Source: Rhodobacteraceae bacterium UBA2776 (GTDB taxonomy: Bacteria; Pseudomonadota; Alphaproteobacteria; Rhodobacterales; Rhodobacteraceae). Taken from it: a stretch of 38,900 nucleotides of DNA. Below are positions 24,565 through 32,998 of this stretch, one piece after another. The stretch covers positions 1,648 to 40,547 of the forward strand of contig DEIK01000105.1 of assembly GCA_002352425.1 (NCBI GenBank). The letters run 5' to 3'. How positions within the stretch are numbered: position 1 is the stretch's first letter; each line of letters opens with the position of its first letter. Both the position numbers and the translations under genes were made by a program. The notes below the pieces were generated by a model, which did not search any database, had not been told where the DNA came from, and worked only from the letters and a program-made list of their open reading frames with translations.

Positions 24565-24733
24565 AAGATGCCTTTCCTGCGCTGAAGTTCTACAAGAGCC
24601 GCCCTTATCATATTGCGCAAAAAGACAATTGCTCAGAAAATTCCAAGCAGGTTTAGCATGGTGAAAGCACCGGCGCCGTCTGGGTGAACTGCGGACCCAT
24701 CTTTTTTAAGGGGCGCGACGCGGATTGGGCAAG
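24565..24733. other. Non-coding gap between DUF2087-like pseudogene and gltA terminator
   Basis: Together with the pseudogene and the repeat array this makes roughly 0.8 kb (23,995-24,788) without an intact gene. I see no further ORF with a ribosome site and no RNA gene in this part. Confidence 0.4.
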
Positions 24734-24762
24734 AAAAAAGGGCCACCGTATCGGCAGCCCTT
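24734..24762 (-). terminator. Intrinsic terminator after gltA
   Basis: On the minus strand a stem AAGGGCTGCC / GGTGGCCCTT (10 bp with two G-T pairs, loop GATAC) is followed by TTTTTT. It lies about 26 bases after the gltA stop. Confidence 0.8.
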
Positions 24763-24788
24763 GTTGGTGTTCGTGTGGCCAATCAGAC

Positions 24789-26084
24789 CTAGCGGTCTTC
24801 GACATTCACATAGTCGCGGAATGTTTCGCCCTGATAGAGCTGGCGTGGGCGGCCGATTTTCAACTGCGGATCGTCCAGCATTTCTTTCCATTGTGCGATC
24901 CAGCCGACGGTGCGCGACAGCGCAAAAATTGGCGTGAACATCGAGGTTGGGAAACCCATCGCTTCAAGAATGATACCCGAGTAGAAATCCACATTCGGGA
25001 ACAGTTTCTTATCCTTGAAATATGGATCCTCGAGCGCTGCTTTTTCCAACGCCTTGGCAACCTGCAATTTCGGATTGTTCTCGATCCCCAGCAATTCCAA
25101 CACCTCGTCAGCGGATTCTTTTAGAACCGTGGCGCGTGGGTCAAAGTTTTTGTAAACGCGGTGGCCAAAACCCATCAGGCGGAACGGATCGTTCTTGTCT
25201 TTGGCGCGTGCGATGAATTCGGGAATGCGATCAACCGATCCAATTTCCCCAAGCATTTCCAAACACGCCTGGTTGGCGCCACCGTGTGCAGGCCCCCAAA
25301 GGCAAGCGATGCCCGCCGCGATACAGGCGAACGGGTTGGCGCCAGAGGAGCCAGCCAAACGCACGGTCGAGGTCGAGGCGTTTTGCTCGTGATCGGCGTG
25401 CAACGTAAAAATCCGGTCCATCGCGCGGGCCAGGATTGGGTCAACTTCGTATTCTTCAGCCGGAACCGAGAAGCACATGCGCAAGAAATTCGACGCATAG
25501 TCCAGGTCATTGCGGGGGTACACAAATGGCTGGCCCTGCGCGTATTTAAACGCCATCGCAGCGATCGTTGGCATTTTGGCAACCATACGAATAGAGGCAA
25601 CTTCGCGCTGGTGCGGGTCGTTGATGTCAGTTGAATCGTGGTAGAACGCAGACATCGCGCCAACCACACCGGTCATGATAGCCATTGGGTGCGCATCACG
25701 ACGGAACCCACGGAAAAAGTTCATCATTTGCTCATGCAGCATGGTGTGATTTGTCACGCGCATTTCGAAATCTTCTAGGGATTCTGCGGTTGGCAATTCA
25801 CCATAGAGCAGCAGATAGCAAACCTCGAGATAATGAGATTTCTCTGTCAGCTGATCAATAGGATAGCCGCGGTGCAGCAGGATGCCCTGATTGCCGTCGA
25901 TATAGGTGATGGAAGAATCACAGGCCGCCGTAGAGGTGAAACCCGGGTCATATGTGAAAACATCGCCCTGCCCATAGAGTTTGCGAATGTCGATAACGTC
26001 TGGTCCCACAGAAGGGGAGTGCATGGGCAATTCAAGTGTCTTGCCATCAAAGGTAAGCGTCGCGGTCTTTGTTTTGTTGGTCAT
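24789..26084 (-). CDS. gltA: Citrate synthase (type II)
   Basis: This 431-residue protein has the length and N-terminal beta domain (residues 1-60, TATLTFDGKTLELPMHSPSVGPDVIDIRKLY) of the hexameric, NADH-sensitive bacterial type. It condenses acetyl-CoA and oxaloacetate in the TCA cycle. Conserved pieces are ILLHRGYPIDQL, the His of HADHEQNASTSTVRLAGSSGANPFACIAAGI, LWGPAHGGANQA and the catalytic His in MGFGHRVYKNFDPRA. An AGGAA lies 6 bases before the ATG. It follows gltX by 75 bases on the same strand and ends at a strong terminator. Confidence 0.98.
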   Translation of the reverse strand: MTNKTKTATLTFDGKTLELPMHSPSVGPDVIDIRKLYGQGDVFTYDPGFTSTAACDSSITYIDGNQGILLHRGYPIDQLTEKSHYLEVCYLLLYGELPTAESLEDFEMRVTNHTMLHEQMMNFFRGFRRDAHPMAIMTGVVGAMSAFYHDSTDINDPHQREVASIRMVAKMPTIAAMAFKYAQGQPFVYPRNDLDYASNFLRMCFSVPAEEYEVDPILARAMDRIFTLHADHEQNASTSTVRLAGSSGANPFACIAAGIACLWGPAHGGANQACLEMLGEIGSVDRIPEFIARAKDKNDPFRLMGFGHRVYKNFDPRATVLKESADEVLELLGIENNPKLQVAKALEKAALEDPYFKDKKLFPNVDFYSGIILEAMGFPTSMFTPIFALSRTVGWIAQWKEMLDDPQLKIGRPRQLYQGETFRDYVNVEDR

Positions 26085-26159
26085 TATTATTCCTATCGTT
26101 GTCCCAGCCGCGCGGATCGCGAGCAGGATTGCGGGGTCAGATTGACCAGAGCATGTGCC

Positions 26160-27563
26160 CTAGCCAATTGCATCGGTCAGGCGGGCGATGGTTTCTTCGC
26201 GCCCGATAACCAGCATCATGTCGAAAACACTGGGCGTTGTGGTACGTCCCGCCAGTGCTGCCCGTAGGGGGCCTGCGATCTTGCCAAACTTGGCATCATT
26301 GGCCTCGGCAACCTCGGTTGCCACCTGTTCTAAGGTGTCGCGTGTCCAGCTAACATCTTGCAGCAGGGGCGTCAATTGGTTCAGTATACCACGGGATACA
26401 CTATCGAGCAGCTTGGCGGCTTTCTCATCCGGCGCTATGGGCCGTGATGTCAGTATAAATTCAGCCTTTTCAATTAGTAACGGGATTGTCTTGGCGCGCT
26501 CCTTTAGGCAATACATACCACGCAGCATAAGTTTATTTTGTTCGTCACTTAGGACAGGCTGACCCGTTACGGCCAAAAACGCGCCAATTTGATCGACAAG
26601 CGCCTGATCCTCAAGGGCCGCGATATGCTGCCCCGAAATGTTATCCAGTTTTTTGAAATCAAACCGCGAGGGAGATTTGCCAATGCCATCCAATCCAAAC
26701 CATGCGATGGCCTGCGCCGTGGTGAAAAACTCGTCATTCCCATGGCTCCACCCCAATCGCGCTAAATAGTTGCGCATTGCCTCTGCCGGATACCCCATGG
26801 CCTGATATTCCTCGACCCCCAACGCCCCATGGCGTTTTGACAGTTTTTTGCCATCTGGTCCGTGGATCAGCGGAATATGCGCCCAGACAGGCACGTCCCA
26901 ACCCATAGCCGTATAAACCAGCGTCTGGCGGGCCGCGTTGTTTAAGTGGTCATCGCCACGGATTACATGGGTCACCCCCATATCATGATCATCTACAACA
27001 ACAGCCAACATATAGGTGGGTGTGCCATCTGAACGTAAACAAATCATGTCATCCAGCAATTTATTTTCAAATTTTACGGGCCCCTGCACCTGATCATCAA
27101 TCACGGTTTGCCCGTCACGCGGTGCTTTCATGCGGATCACATAGGGTGCGTCAGGGTGGCTGTCCGCAGCGGCATCGCGCCAAGGGCTCAGGAACAAAGT
27201 GGACTTGCCGTCAGCCTTGGCGGCGTCACGAAAAGCAGCGATTTCCTCTTGGGTCGAGAAACATTTATAGGCATGGCCCGCGTCCAGCATTTGATGCGCA
27301 ACCTCGGCGTGGCGATCGGCGCGCGCGAACTGGCTGACCACGTCGCCATCATGGTCTAGCCCCAGCCAGTCCATGCCACGCAGAATGGCAGCGGTGGCTT
27401 CGGGGGTCGAGCGGGCGCGGTCGGTGTCCTCGATCCGCAGTTGGAATTCACCGCCATGATGGCGAGCGAACAACCAGTTGAACAGGGCGGTGCGCGCACC
27501 GCCGATATGTAGATATCCGGTTGGCGATGGCGCAAAACGGGTGACAACAGGACGTGAGGGCAT
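26160..27563 (-). CDS. gltX: Glutamyl-tRNA synthetase
   Basis: This 467-residue class I enzyme has the ATP-binding HIGH-like motif at residues 19-22 (TGYLHIGGARTALFNW) and the KMSKS-like motif KLSKR at 240-244. Intermediate signatures are LRIEDTDRARSTPEA and VIRGDDHLNNAARQ. It charges tRNA-Glu and, in bacteria without GlnRS, may also mischarge tRNA-Gln for GatCAB. Many alphaproteobacteria have two gltX copies; which one this is cannot be told here. It diverges from comEC with 77 bases between. Confidence 0.97.
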   Translation of the reverse strand: MPSRPVVTRFAPSPTGYLHIGGARTALFNWLFARHHGGEFQLRIEDTDRARSTPEATAAILRGMDWLGLDHDGDVVSQFARADRHAEVAHQMLDAGHAYKCFSTQEEIAAFRDAAKADGKSTLFLSPWRDAAADSHPDAPYVIRMKAPRDGQTVIDDQVQGPVKFENKLLDDMICLRSDGTPTYMLAVVVDDHDMGVTHVIRGDDHLNNAARQTLVYTAMGWDVPVWAHIPLIHGPDGKKLSKRHGALGVEEYQAMGYPAEAMRNYLARLGWSHGNDEFFTTAQAIAWFGLDGIGKSPSRFDFKKLDNISGQHIAALEDQALVDQIGAFLAVTGQPVLSDEQNKLMLRGMYCLKERAKTIPLLIEKAEFILTSRPIAPDEKAAKLLDSVSRGILNQLTPLLQDVSWTRDTLEQVATEVAEANDAKFGKIAGPLRAALAGRTTTPSVFDMMLVIGREETIARLTDAIG

Positions 27564-27640
27564 GAGAAATTAACCTTTTGGAAACCATGAGGGGGGTAGC
27601 GTTAAGACTGTATTAATGTGGCGCGAGGGCAAGGACAAGA

Positions 27641-29698
27641 GTGGCGCAAATACCCAACCTGATTGATTTGGTGCCTGATCTGCTTTTGCGCCAACGCGGG
27701 CATTTGTCCGCGTGGGTGCCGGTGTGTCTGGCAATCGGCGTTGGCATTTACTTTAGCCTAAGCATTGAGCCGGGCGGCGGCGCTTATGCCTCGCTGGCGG
27801 CTTTGGTCGTTGGACTGGGCGCGGCGGCGCTTTGGCTAGGTGAACGCATGCGACCCCTGTTTTTGGCCGCCCTTTTGATTATCATCGGCGTTTTGGCAGC
27901 GGGATTGCGGGCCAATATGGTGGCCGAACCGGTGCTGGGGTTTCGATACTATGGCGCGATTGAGGGGCGGGTGATCAAGGTTGATCGCTCGCAATCGGAC
28001 AAGGTGCGGCTGACACTGGATCGCGTGGTGCTGGAACGCACACCCGATTGGCGCACCCCCGCCAAGGTGCGTGTGACATTGCACAGCAAAGAGAGCTACA
28101 TCACCCCCGAACCGGGCATGTTGATTATAACAACAGGGCATTTGTCCGGCCCCCAAGGGCCGGTCGAACCAGGCGGTTTTGATTTTCAGCGCATGGCGTG
28201 GTTCCAAAGTCTGGGGGCTGTTGGTTACACCCGCGTGCCGGTTTTAACGCTGGCACCCGCCAAGCAAGGGCAGGCAGGTCTGATGGTCGAACGCATTCGC
28301 CGCGCTATATCCCAAGGTGTTCAAGAGCGCATGTCGGGGGACGCAGGGGCCTTTGCGGCGGCCATCATGACGGGGGATCGTTCGGGTATGCGGCGCGAGG
28401 TGTTGGGTCAGTTGCGCGCCTCCAATCTGGCGCATTTGCTGGCGATCTCGGGCTTGCATATGGGGTTGCTGACGGGTTTCGTGTTTGGCGCGATGCGATT
28501 TGTGTTGTCCTTGGTGCCGATGGTCAATCTGCGTTGGCCGATCAAGAAAATTGCGGCCCTTGTGGCGCTGGTCTCGGCATCGGGATATTTGGCCCTGTCC
28601 GGCGGAAATGTGGCGACGGAACGTGCCTTTATCATGGTGGCCGTCATGCTGGTGGCGATCCTGTTCGAGCGCCGCGCTTTGACCCTGCGGGCCGTGGCCT
28701 TGGCGGCGGTCATCGTTTTGTTGCGCCGTCCAGAAGCCCTGACGGGGCCTGGGTTTCAGATGTCATTCGCGGCCACCACGGCCTTGGTCGCGGTGTTTGG
28801 CGCCCTGCGCTATTGGGACGACTCAAATGTGCCCGCGTTTTTGCGCCCCGTGCTGGCAGTGCTGATCTCGTCCTTTGTGGCGGGGGCGGCAACGGCCCCT
28901 GTGGCGGCGGCGCATTTTAACCAGATCGCCCATTATGGCTTGCTCGCCAATATGTTGACGGTGCCATTGATGGGGATACTGGTGATGCCGGCCGCCGTTA
29001 TGGCCGCGGTGTTGTACCCACTCGGGTTGGCGTGGATCGGGTTGGCGTTCATGCGTTGGGGCATCCTTTGGATATTGGGTGTGGCGGAATGGGTCGCGGG
29101 GCTGGACGGCGCGCTGAGCCATGTGGTGACGCCAATGGGTGCCGTGCTGCCGATGTTTGCACTGGGGATGTTGTTCTTGATCCTGTGGCAGGGGCGGTTG
29201 CGGTACGCGGGCATTGGGGTGGCGCTGATTGGATTTGTGTTATGGGCAAACACCGAGCGGCCTGCCGTGCTGATCTCGCCCAGTGGCGGGTTGGTTGGCG
29301 TTATGGGGGCGGAGGGGCGCGCCATGAGCAAAGCGCGTGGCGACGGGTTTGCATCCCGCAACTGGCTGGAAAACGACGGCGACGGCCCTTTGGCGCAGGC
29401 CAAGGCCTTTGGCCGTGTGGGGTTTTCGGGGGAAAAGGGCATGCGGCGGTTTGAGGTCGATGGTCAGGCGTTTGTGAACCTGACAGGGAAGGGGGCCGTG
29501 ACGCGATTGGCATCGGAATGTCAGGTTGGGGTTTGGGTGGTCACAACTGCGCAATCAAACGGGGAGGGACCCTGCCGGATGATTGATGCGGTCTCATTGG
29601 AAAAAACGGGTGCCTTGGCGATCTACGCGCAAGATGATGGGTTGCGGCTGATCGGGGCCAAAGAGCAAGCGGGCGCGCGATTGTGGAACACAGATTAG
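27641..29698 (+). CDS. ComEC/Rec2-family membrane protein without metallo-hydrolase domain
   Basis: This 685-residue polytopic membrane protein starts at GTG 27641. After N-terminal helices there is a DUF4131-like periplasmic OB domain (about residues 90-190, GAIEGRVIKVDRSQSDKVRLTLDRV). The ComEC channel domain follows, with the signature TGDRSGMRREVLGQLRASNLAHLLAISGLHMGLLTG. The C-terminal 100 residues are short and lack the DxGQGDA and HxHxDH motifs of the beta-lactamase-like nuclease domain of Bacillus ComEC. ComEC proteins carry single-stranded DNA across the inner membrane during natural transformation. Proteins of this shortened type seem common in Rhodobacterales, so it is not obviously a truncation. 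Confidence 0.93.
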   Translation: MAQIPNLIDLVPDLLLRQRGHLSAWVPVCLAIGVGIYFSLSIEPGGGAYASLAALVVGLGAAALWLGERMRPLFLAALLIIIGVLAAGLRANMVAEPVLGFRYYGAIEGRVIKVDRSQSDKVRLTLDRVVLERTPDWRTPAKVRVTLHSKESYITPEPGMLIITTGHLSGPQGPVEPGGFDFQRMAWFQSLGAVGYTRVPVLTLAPAKQGQAGLMVERIRRAISQGVQERMSGDAGAFAAAIMTGDRSGMRREVLGQLRASNLAHLLAISGLHMGLLTGFVFGAMRFVLSLVPMVNLRWPIKKIAALVALVSASGYLALSGGNVATERAFIMVAVMLVAILFERRALTLRAVALAAVIVLLRRPEALTGPGFQMSFAATTALVAVFGALRYWDDSNVPAFLRPVLAVLISSFVAGAATAPVAAAHFNQIAHYGLLANMLTVPLMGILVMPAAVMAAVLYPLGLAWIGLAFMRWGILWILGVAEWVAGLDGALSHVVTPMGAVLPMFALGMLFLILWQGRLRYAGIGVALIGFVLWANTERPAVLISPSGGLVGVMGAEGRAMSKARGDGFASRNWLENDGDGPLAQAKAFGRVGFSGEKGMRRFEVDGQAFVNLTGKGAVTRLASECQVGVWVVTTAQSNGEGPCRMIDAVSLEKTGALAIYAQDDGLRLIGAKEQAGARLWNTD

Positions 29699-29748
29699 CG
29701 GTATTAGTTCAGAGAGCTGGGCACCACTGGAGGGGCAAATCATGTGCC

Positions 29749-30573
29749 CTATACTGCACCAAAATTGTGCTCACTCACCTTTTGGTATTGAAGTGCAAGG
29801 TTACTTGAAACGCTCAACCCTTGCTCTCCAAACTCATAGCAGAAATGGATTAGAATAGGGGTAAGTAAGACGCAGTGTTTAGCGGCCTCTTCAATACATT
29901 GTTGAAGGCTTTCTATTTGTTTGAACGGCCCCATGCGCAATGCGCGCGTCCCATCTCGGCTCATTTCTAGGCCATGAGGAGATGGGTGAGCGCCTAATGC
30001 AGAGAGCATTCCATACATTTCACGACGTTTACTTACTCCCCGATTATCCCGTTCGTCTAAAGAGTTTCGAATCTGGACTGGTCAATAGTTTTTCCTGATC
30101 TCATCAGGTGTTGCGTCAATCCATGCTTCAGGGCGCCCGTCTTCTGAAGATAGATAATCGATCAGAAAGTAGGTTTCGAGTTGGTCCCGCAAATACATCG
30201 CGCATCCTCGAGGTTTGCCAGAAAGTGTTTCCCGCAAGGCAGAGCCAAAGTTATCAAAAGTTCGGAGATAAAGTGATGCAAGCGCATTTCGTCGTTTAGG
30301 CCTAAGGTCCAGCCTTCGAACCATATCAACACAATCCATGTAAGTTTCGATTAGCCTCAAGTGGCCAGGAAGGTATTCGTGCTCAGCAATCTTTTCGATT
30401 GCCCAAGATCTGATCCGGTCCTCTTCGCTCCAAAGGCTCAGGAAATTCTCTGGAATGGAATGTTCGGCCATTTCAATTCCATACTGCATTGCTACCACTA
30501 TTGGTAAACCGATCTTGCATTGGAAAAGAGCGTTTTGGGTATCTGGGTTCCCAGTTTCAAAAGTGTCGAACAT
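29749..30573 (-). pseudogene. Unknown protein interrupted by one in-frame TGA
   Basis: From the ATG at 30573 the frame runs 163 codons, hits TGA at 30084-30082, and then stays open in the same frame for another 110 codons to 29749. Both sides look like real protein: ...DQLETYFLIDYLSSEDGRPEAWIDATPDEIRKNY before and PVQIRNSLDERDNRGVSKRREMYGMLSALGAHP after. One base change (for example TCA to TGA) would explain it, since a serine fits in a KNYSPVQIR context. The intact 274-residue protein resembles uncharacterised helical proteins with RExY/HP motifs; I cannot name a function. Codon use is visibly more AT-rich than neighbours, suggesting transfer. It starts 28 bases after the lexA stop on the same strand. 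Confidence 0.7.
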
Positions 30574-30601
30574 TTAGCGGGTGAATTTGTCTGACAGCGC
30601 C

Positions 30602-31318
30602 CTAATAGGTCCGGATCAACCCAACCAGACGCCCCTGCACCTTGACCTGTTCTTCGGGCAACATGCGGGTTTCATAGGCCGGATTGGCCGCTTCAAGCGC
30701 AATCATAGCGCCTTTGCGACGATAGCGTTTCAGCGTCGCCTCATGCCCTTCAACCAGCGCCACAACGATATCGCCGTTGTCCGCCGCCGAAGTCTCGCGG
30801 ATCACCACAACGTCGCCGTTGTTGATGCCCGCGTCGATCATAGAGTCGCCCTTAACCTCGAGCGCATAGTGATGCCCTTGGCCCGCCACCATACCACCAG
30901 GAACCGACACATTATGCGACACCTCGGAAATCGCCTCAATCGGTGTGCCCGCCGCGATCCGCCCCATGACAGGCAGCTCGACCGCATGGCCCATCATCAC
31001 CGGCATCGCATCACGCGGCGCATCAACCTTATCGCCGTCAATCACTTGCGGCTCGAACCCGGTCGTGCGGTCACTGGCCTCAACGCCAGATGATCCGCCC
31101 AAGGCTTCGGGTAATTTGATAATCTCAATGGCCCGCGCCCGATGTGCCAACCGCCGAATGAACCCACGTTCCTCCAGCGCTGTGATCAGCCGATGAATAC
31201 CCGATTTGGAGCGCAAACTTAACGCTTCTTTCATTTCGTCAAACGAGGGCGGAACACCGTCCCGCGCCACCCGCTTATTGATAAAGTCTAACAGTTCCAG
31301 TTGTTTGCGCGTCAGCAT
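30602..31318 (-). CDS. lexA: SOS repressor LexA
   Basis: This 238-residue LexA has an N-terminal winged HTH (MLTRKQLELLDFINKRVARDGVPPSFDEMKEAL, with SKSGIHRLITALEERGFIRR as recognition region). A linker follows, then the autocleavage domain: scissile Ala123-Gly124 in GRIAAGTPIEA, catalytic Ser159 in VKGDSMIDAG and Lys197 in ATLKRYRR. RecA-stimulated self-cleavage lifts repression of DNA-repair genes. I chose ATG 31318 because the HTH begins there; in-frame extension upstream would run through the operator. The promoter has TATATATA at 31351-31358 next to triple GTTC half-sites, so it is autoregulated. Confidence 0.97.
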   Translation of the reverse strand: MLTRKQLELLDFINKRVARDGVPPSFDEMKEALSLRSKSGIHRLITALEERGFIRRLAHRARAIEIIKLPEALGGSSGVEASDRTTGFEPQVIDGDKVDAPRDAMPVMMGHAVELPVMGRIAAGTPIEAISEVSHNVSVPGGMVAGQGHHYALEVKGDSMIDAGINNGDVVVIRETSAADNGDIVVALVEGHEATLKRYRRKGAMIALEAANPAYETRMLPEEQVKVQGRLVGLIRTY

Positions 31319-31362
31319 AGCCACACTCCCCGTATTCACCCAATAGCCCCTATATATAGGGC

Positions 31363-31388
31363 GTTCGGCTCCTGTTCTACACATGTTC
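31363..31388. promoter_or_regulatory. LexA operator: three GTTC half-sites at 11-bp spacing
   Basis: GTTC occurs at 31363, 31374 and 31385, each pair separated by 7 bases, so the array contains two overlapping copies of the alphaproteobacterial SOS box GTTC-N7-GTTC. It sits 5 bases beyond the TATATATA that probably serves as the lexA -10, and about 106 bases upstream of the divergent DUF3817-like gene. Confidence 0.88.
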
Positions 31389-31493
31389 TCGTTTTGTGTC
31401 AACTCCCCCAAAATGCACCCATTATGCCGCATGTTTCTGTTCGGCAAGCTTTGCTATGGCGTTGAGACAGGTCAAAAACAAGCGAGCATACCG

Positions 31494-31778
31494 ATGATAA
31501 ATCCAGATTTAAAATGGCTGAAAATTGCTGCCCTGTTTGAAGGCACTTCCCTTATTGCGCTTGTTTTCATCGCGGTGCCGTTCAAATACTGGCTGGAAAT
31601 GCCGCAACTGGTCAAAGTTATCGGCCCCGTGCATGGCGCATTGTTTGTGGGTTTTATCGCAACGCTGCTTGTGCATTTCGCTCTGGGTCGCATCAATAGC
31701 CGACTGACCGGCATTGGCGCGATTGCTTCGTTCATTCCGTTCGGAACTTTTATCTATAAGGTAAAATTTCTGGGTTAA
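31494..31778 (+). CDS. DUF3817-family small membrane protein
   Basis: This 94-residue protein has three hydrophobic helices. It begins MINPDLKWLKIAALFEGTSLIALVFIAVPFKYW and continues with KVIGPVHGALFVGFIATLLVHFALG, which matches the DUF3817 family of small integral membrane proteins of unknown function (the E in FEGTSL and the H in GPVHG are conserved). The ATG at 31494 is preferred to the earlier in-frame ATG at 31383 because the family starts here; the extension is not membrane-like. It shares an upstream region with lexA and could be influenced by LexA. Confidence 0.82.
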   Translation: MINPDLKWLKIAALFEGTSLIALVFIAVPFKYWLEMPQLVKVIGPVHGALFVGFIATLLVHFALGRINSRLTGIGAIASFIPFGTFIYKVKFLG

Positions 31779-31822
31779 GTCCAGTGATGCGTACTGGTTT
31801 TCAATCGCACTTACGGGGGACG

Positions 31823-32998
31823 CTAATTCAGCGCGATATAGTCGACCCGATCGCCCTTGCTTATCGCGGGGGCATCGACGGGGCGGATCAACAAGGCGTT
31901 TGCATTGGCCAGAACACTTAACAGGGCGCTGTCTTGGCGGGCGGATGGGGTGATTTCGTCACCCTTGACCGTCGCGCGCATGTAATGTTCGCGCTGGCCG
32001 TTGGCGGGCATATCCTCGGACAAAATGGCGGTTTGGCGAACTCGGGGTTCGGCGTCAAACCTTAACATCACGCGCAGGGCAGGCAATATAAAGATGTGCC
32101 CGCAAACCATTGACGATACAGGGTTCCCCGGTAGGCCAATCATCGGAACCCCGTTGATTGTGCCCGCCATCAGCGGTTTGCCGGGGCGCATGGCGATTTT
32201 GTAAAAGGCGCGATCCAGCCCCAAATCACCGGCCACCTGACCAACCAAATCATGGTCACCCACCGAGGCGCCCCCTATGGTGACGATCAGGTCGGCCCCC
32301 TCGCACAACCCAAACGCCGCCTCAAGCGAAGCCTGATTGTCGCGCGCGATTGGCAACATCCGCGCCTCGCCACCGTGTTGTTCAATCAACGCAGCCAAGC
32401 CGAAATTGTTCGACGCCATGATCTGGTCCGGTCCTGGATTCTCGCCGGGCATCACCAGCTCATCTCCGGTCGCCATCAGGGCGACAATGGGGCGCCGCGC
32501 GACGGTGACGGATGCGATGTTCATCGAGGCCAAAAGCGCGATGTCAGACGGGGTCAACACGCGCGGCGCGTCCAGCGTGTCGCCCGACTTAAAGTCGCCG
32601 CCTGCGGGGCGGATGTAGTCGCTTTGGTCTAACTCACGGCCCAAGGTGATCAAATCACCGTTGCGGGTCACGTCCTCTTGGATCACCACACGCGTTGCGC
32701 CTTTGGGCACCGGCGCGCCCGTGAATATCCGCACCGCTTGTCCGGCCTTGATCTCGCCGTCAAAGCGGTGGCCCGCGGCGGATTCGCCGATGACCTTGAA
32801 CATGACATCGTCCTCAACCTCGACGCCTTGAACGGCGTAACCATCCATCGCGGACGACGCAAACGGCGGCTGATCACGGCTGGCCACGGCCGGTTCCGCA
32901 AGAGTGCGACCAGCGGCTTTGGCCAGCGGAATGACCTCGGTTTCAAGCGGTTTGACGAGGGAAAAGATTTGGGCGAGGGCGTCGGTGACGGTGATCAT
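31823..32998 (-). CDS. moeA: Molybdopterin molybdenumtransferase MoeA
   Basis: This 391-residue protein has all MoeA landmarks: ITVTDALAQIFSLVKPLETEVIPL, the DQPPFASSAMDGYAV motif, FTGAPVPKGATRVVIQEDV, MATGDELVMPGENPGPDQIMASN, TIGGASVGDHDL, and MRPGKPLMAG with IGLPGNPVSS. It inserts molybdate into adenylylated molybdopterin to complete Mo cofactor. The ATG at 32998 overlaps the stop of the GIY-YIG gene by 4 bases (ATGA), so it is translated by coupling with that unusual neighbour rather than directly with moaC. Confidence 0.96.
   Translation of the reverse strand: MITVTDALAQIFSLVKPLETEVIPLAKAAGRTLAEPAVASRDQPPFASSAMDGYAVQGVEVEDDVMFKVIGESAAGHRFDGEIKAGQAVRIFTGAPVPKGATRVVIQEDVTRNGDLITLGRELDQSDYIRPAGGDFKSGDTLDAPRVLTPSDIALLASMNIASVTVARRPIVALMATGDELVMPGENPGPDQIMASNNFGLAALIEQHGGEARMLPIARDNQASLEAAFGLCEGADLIVTIGGASVGDHDLVGQVAGDLGLDRAFYKIAMRPGKPLMAGTINGVPMIGLPGNPVSSMVCGHIFILPALRVMLRFDAEPRVRQTAILSEDMPANGQREHYMRATVKGDEITPSARQDSALLSVLANANALLIRPVDAPAISKGDRVDYIALN

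Noticed and set aside
30082..30084. Selenocysteine reading of the in-frame TGA near lexA
   Set aside because: There is no cysteine or selenoprotein context around it and no obvious selenocysteine-insertion hairpin just downstream; a point mutation of a serine codon is simpler.
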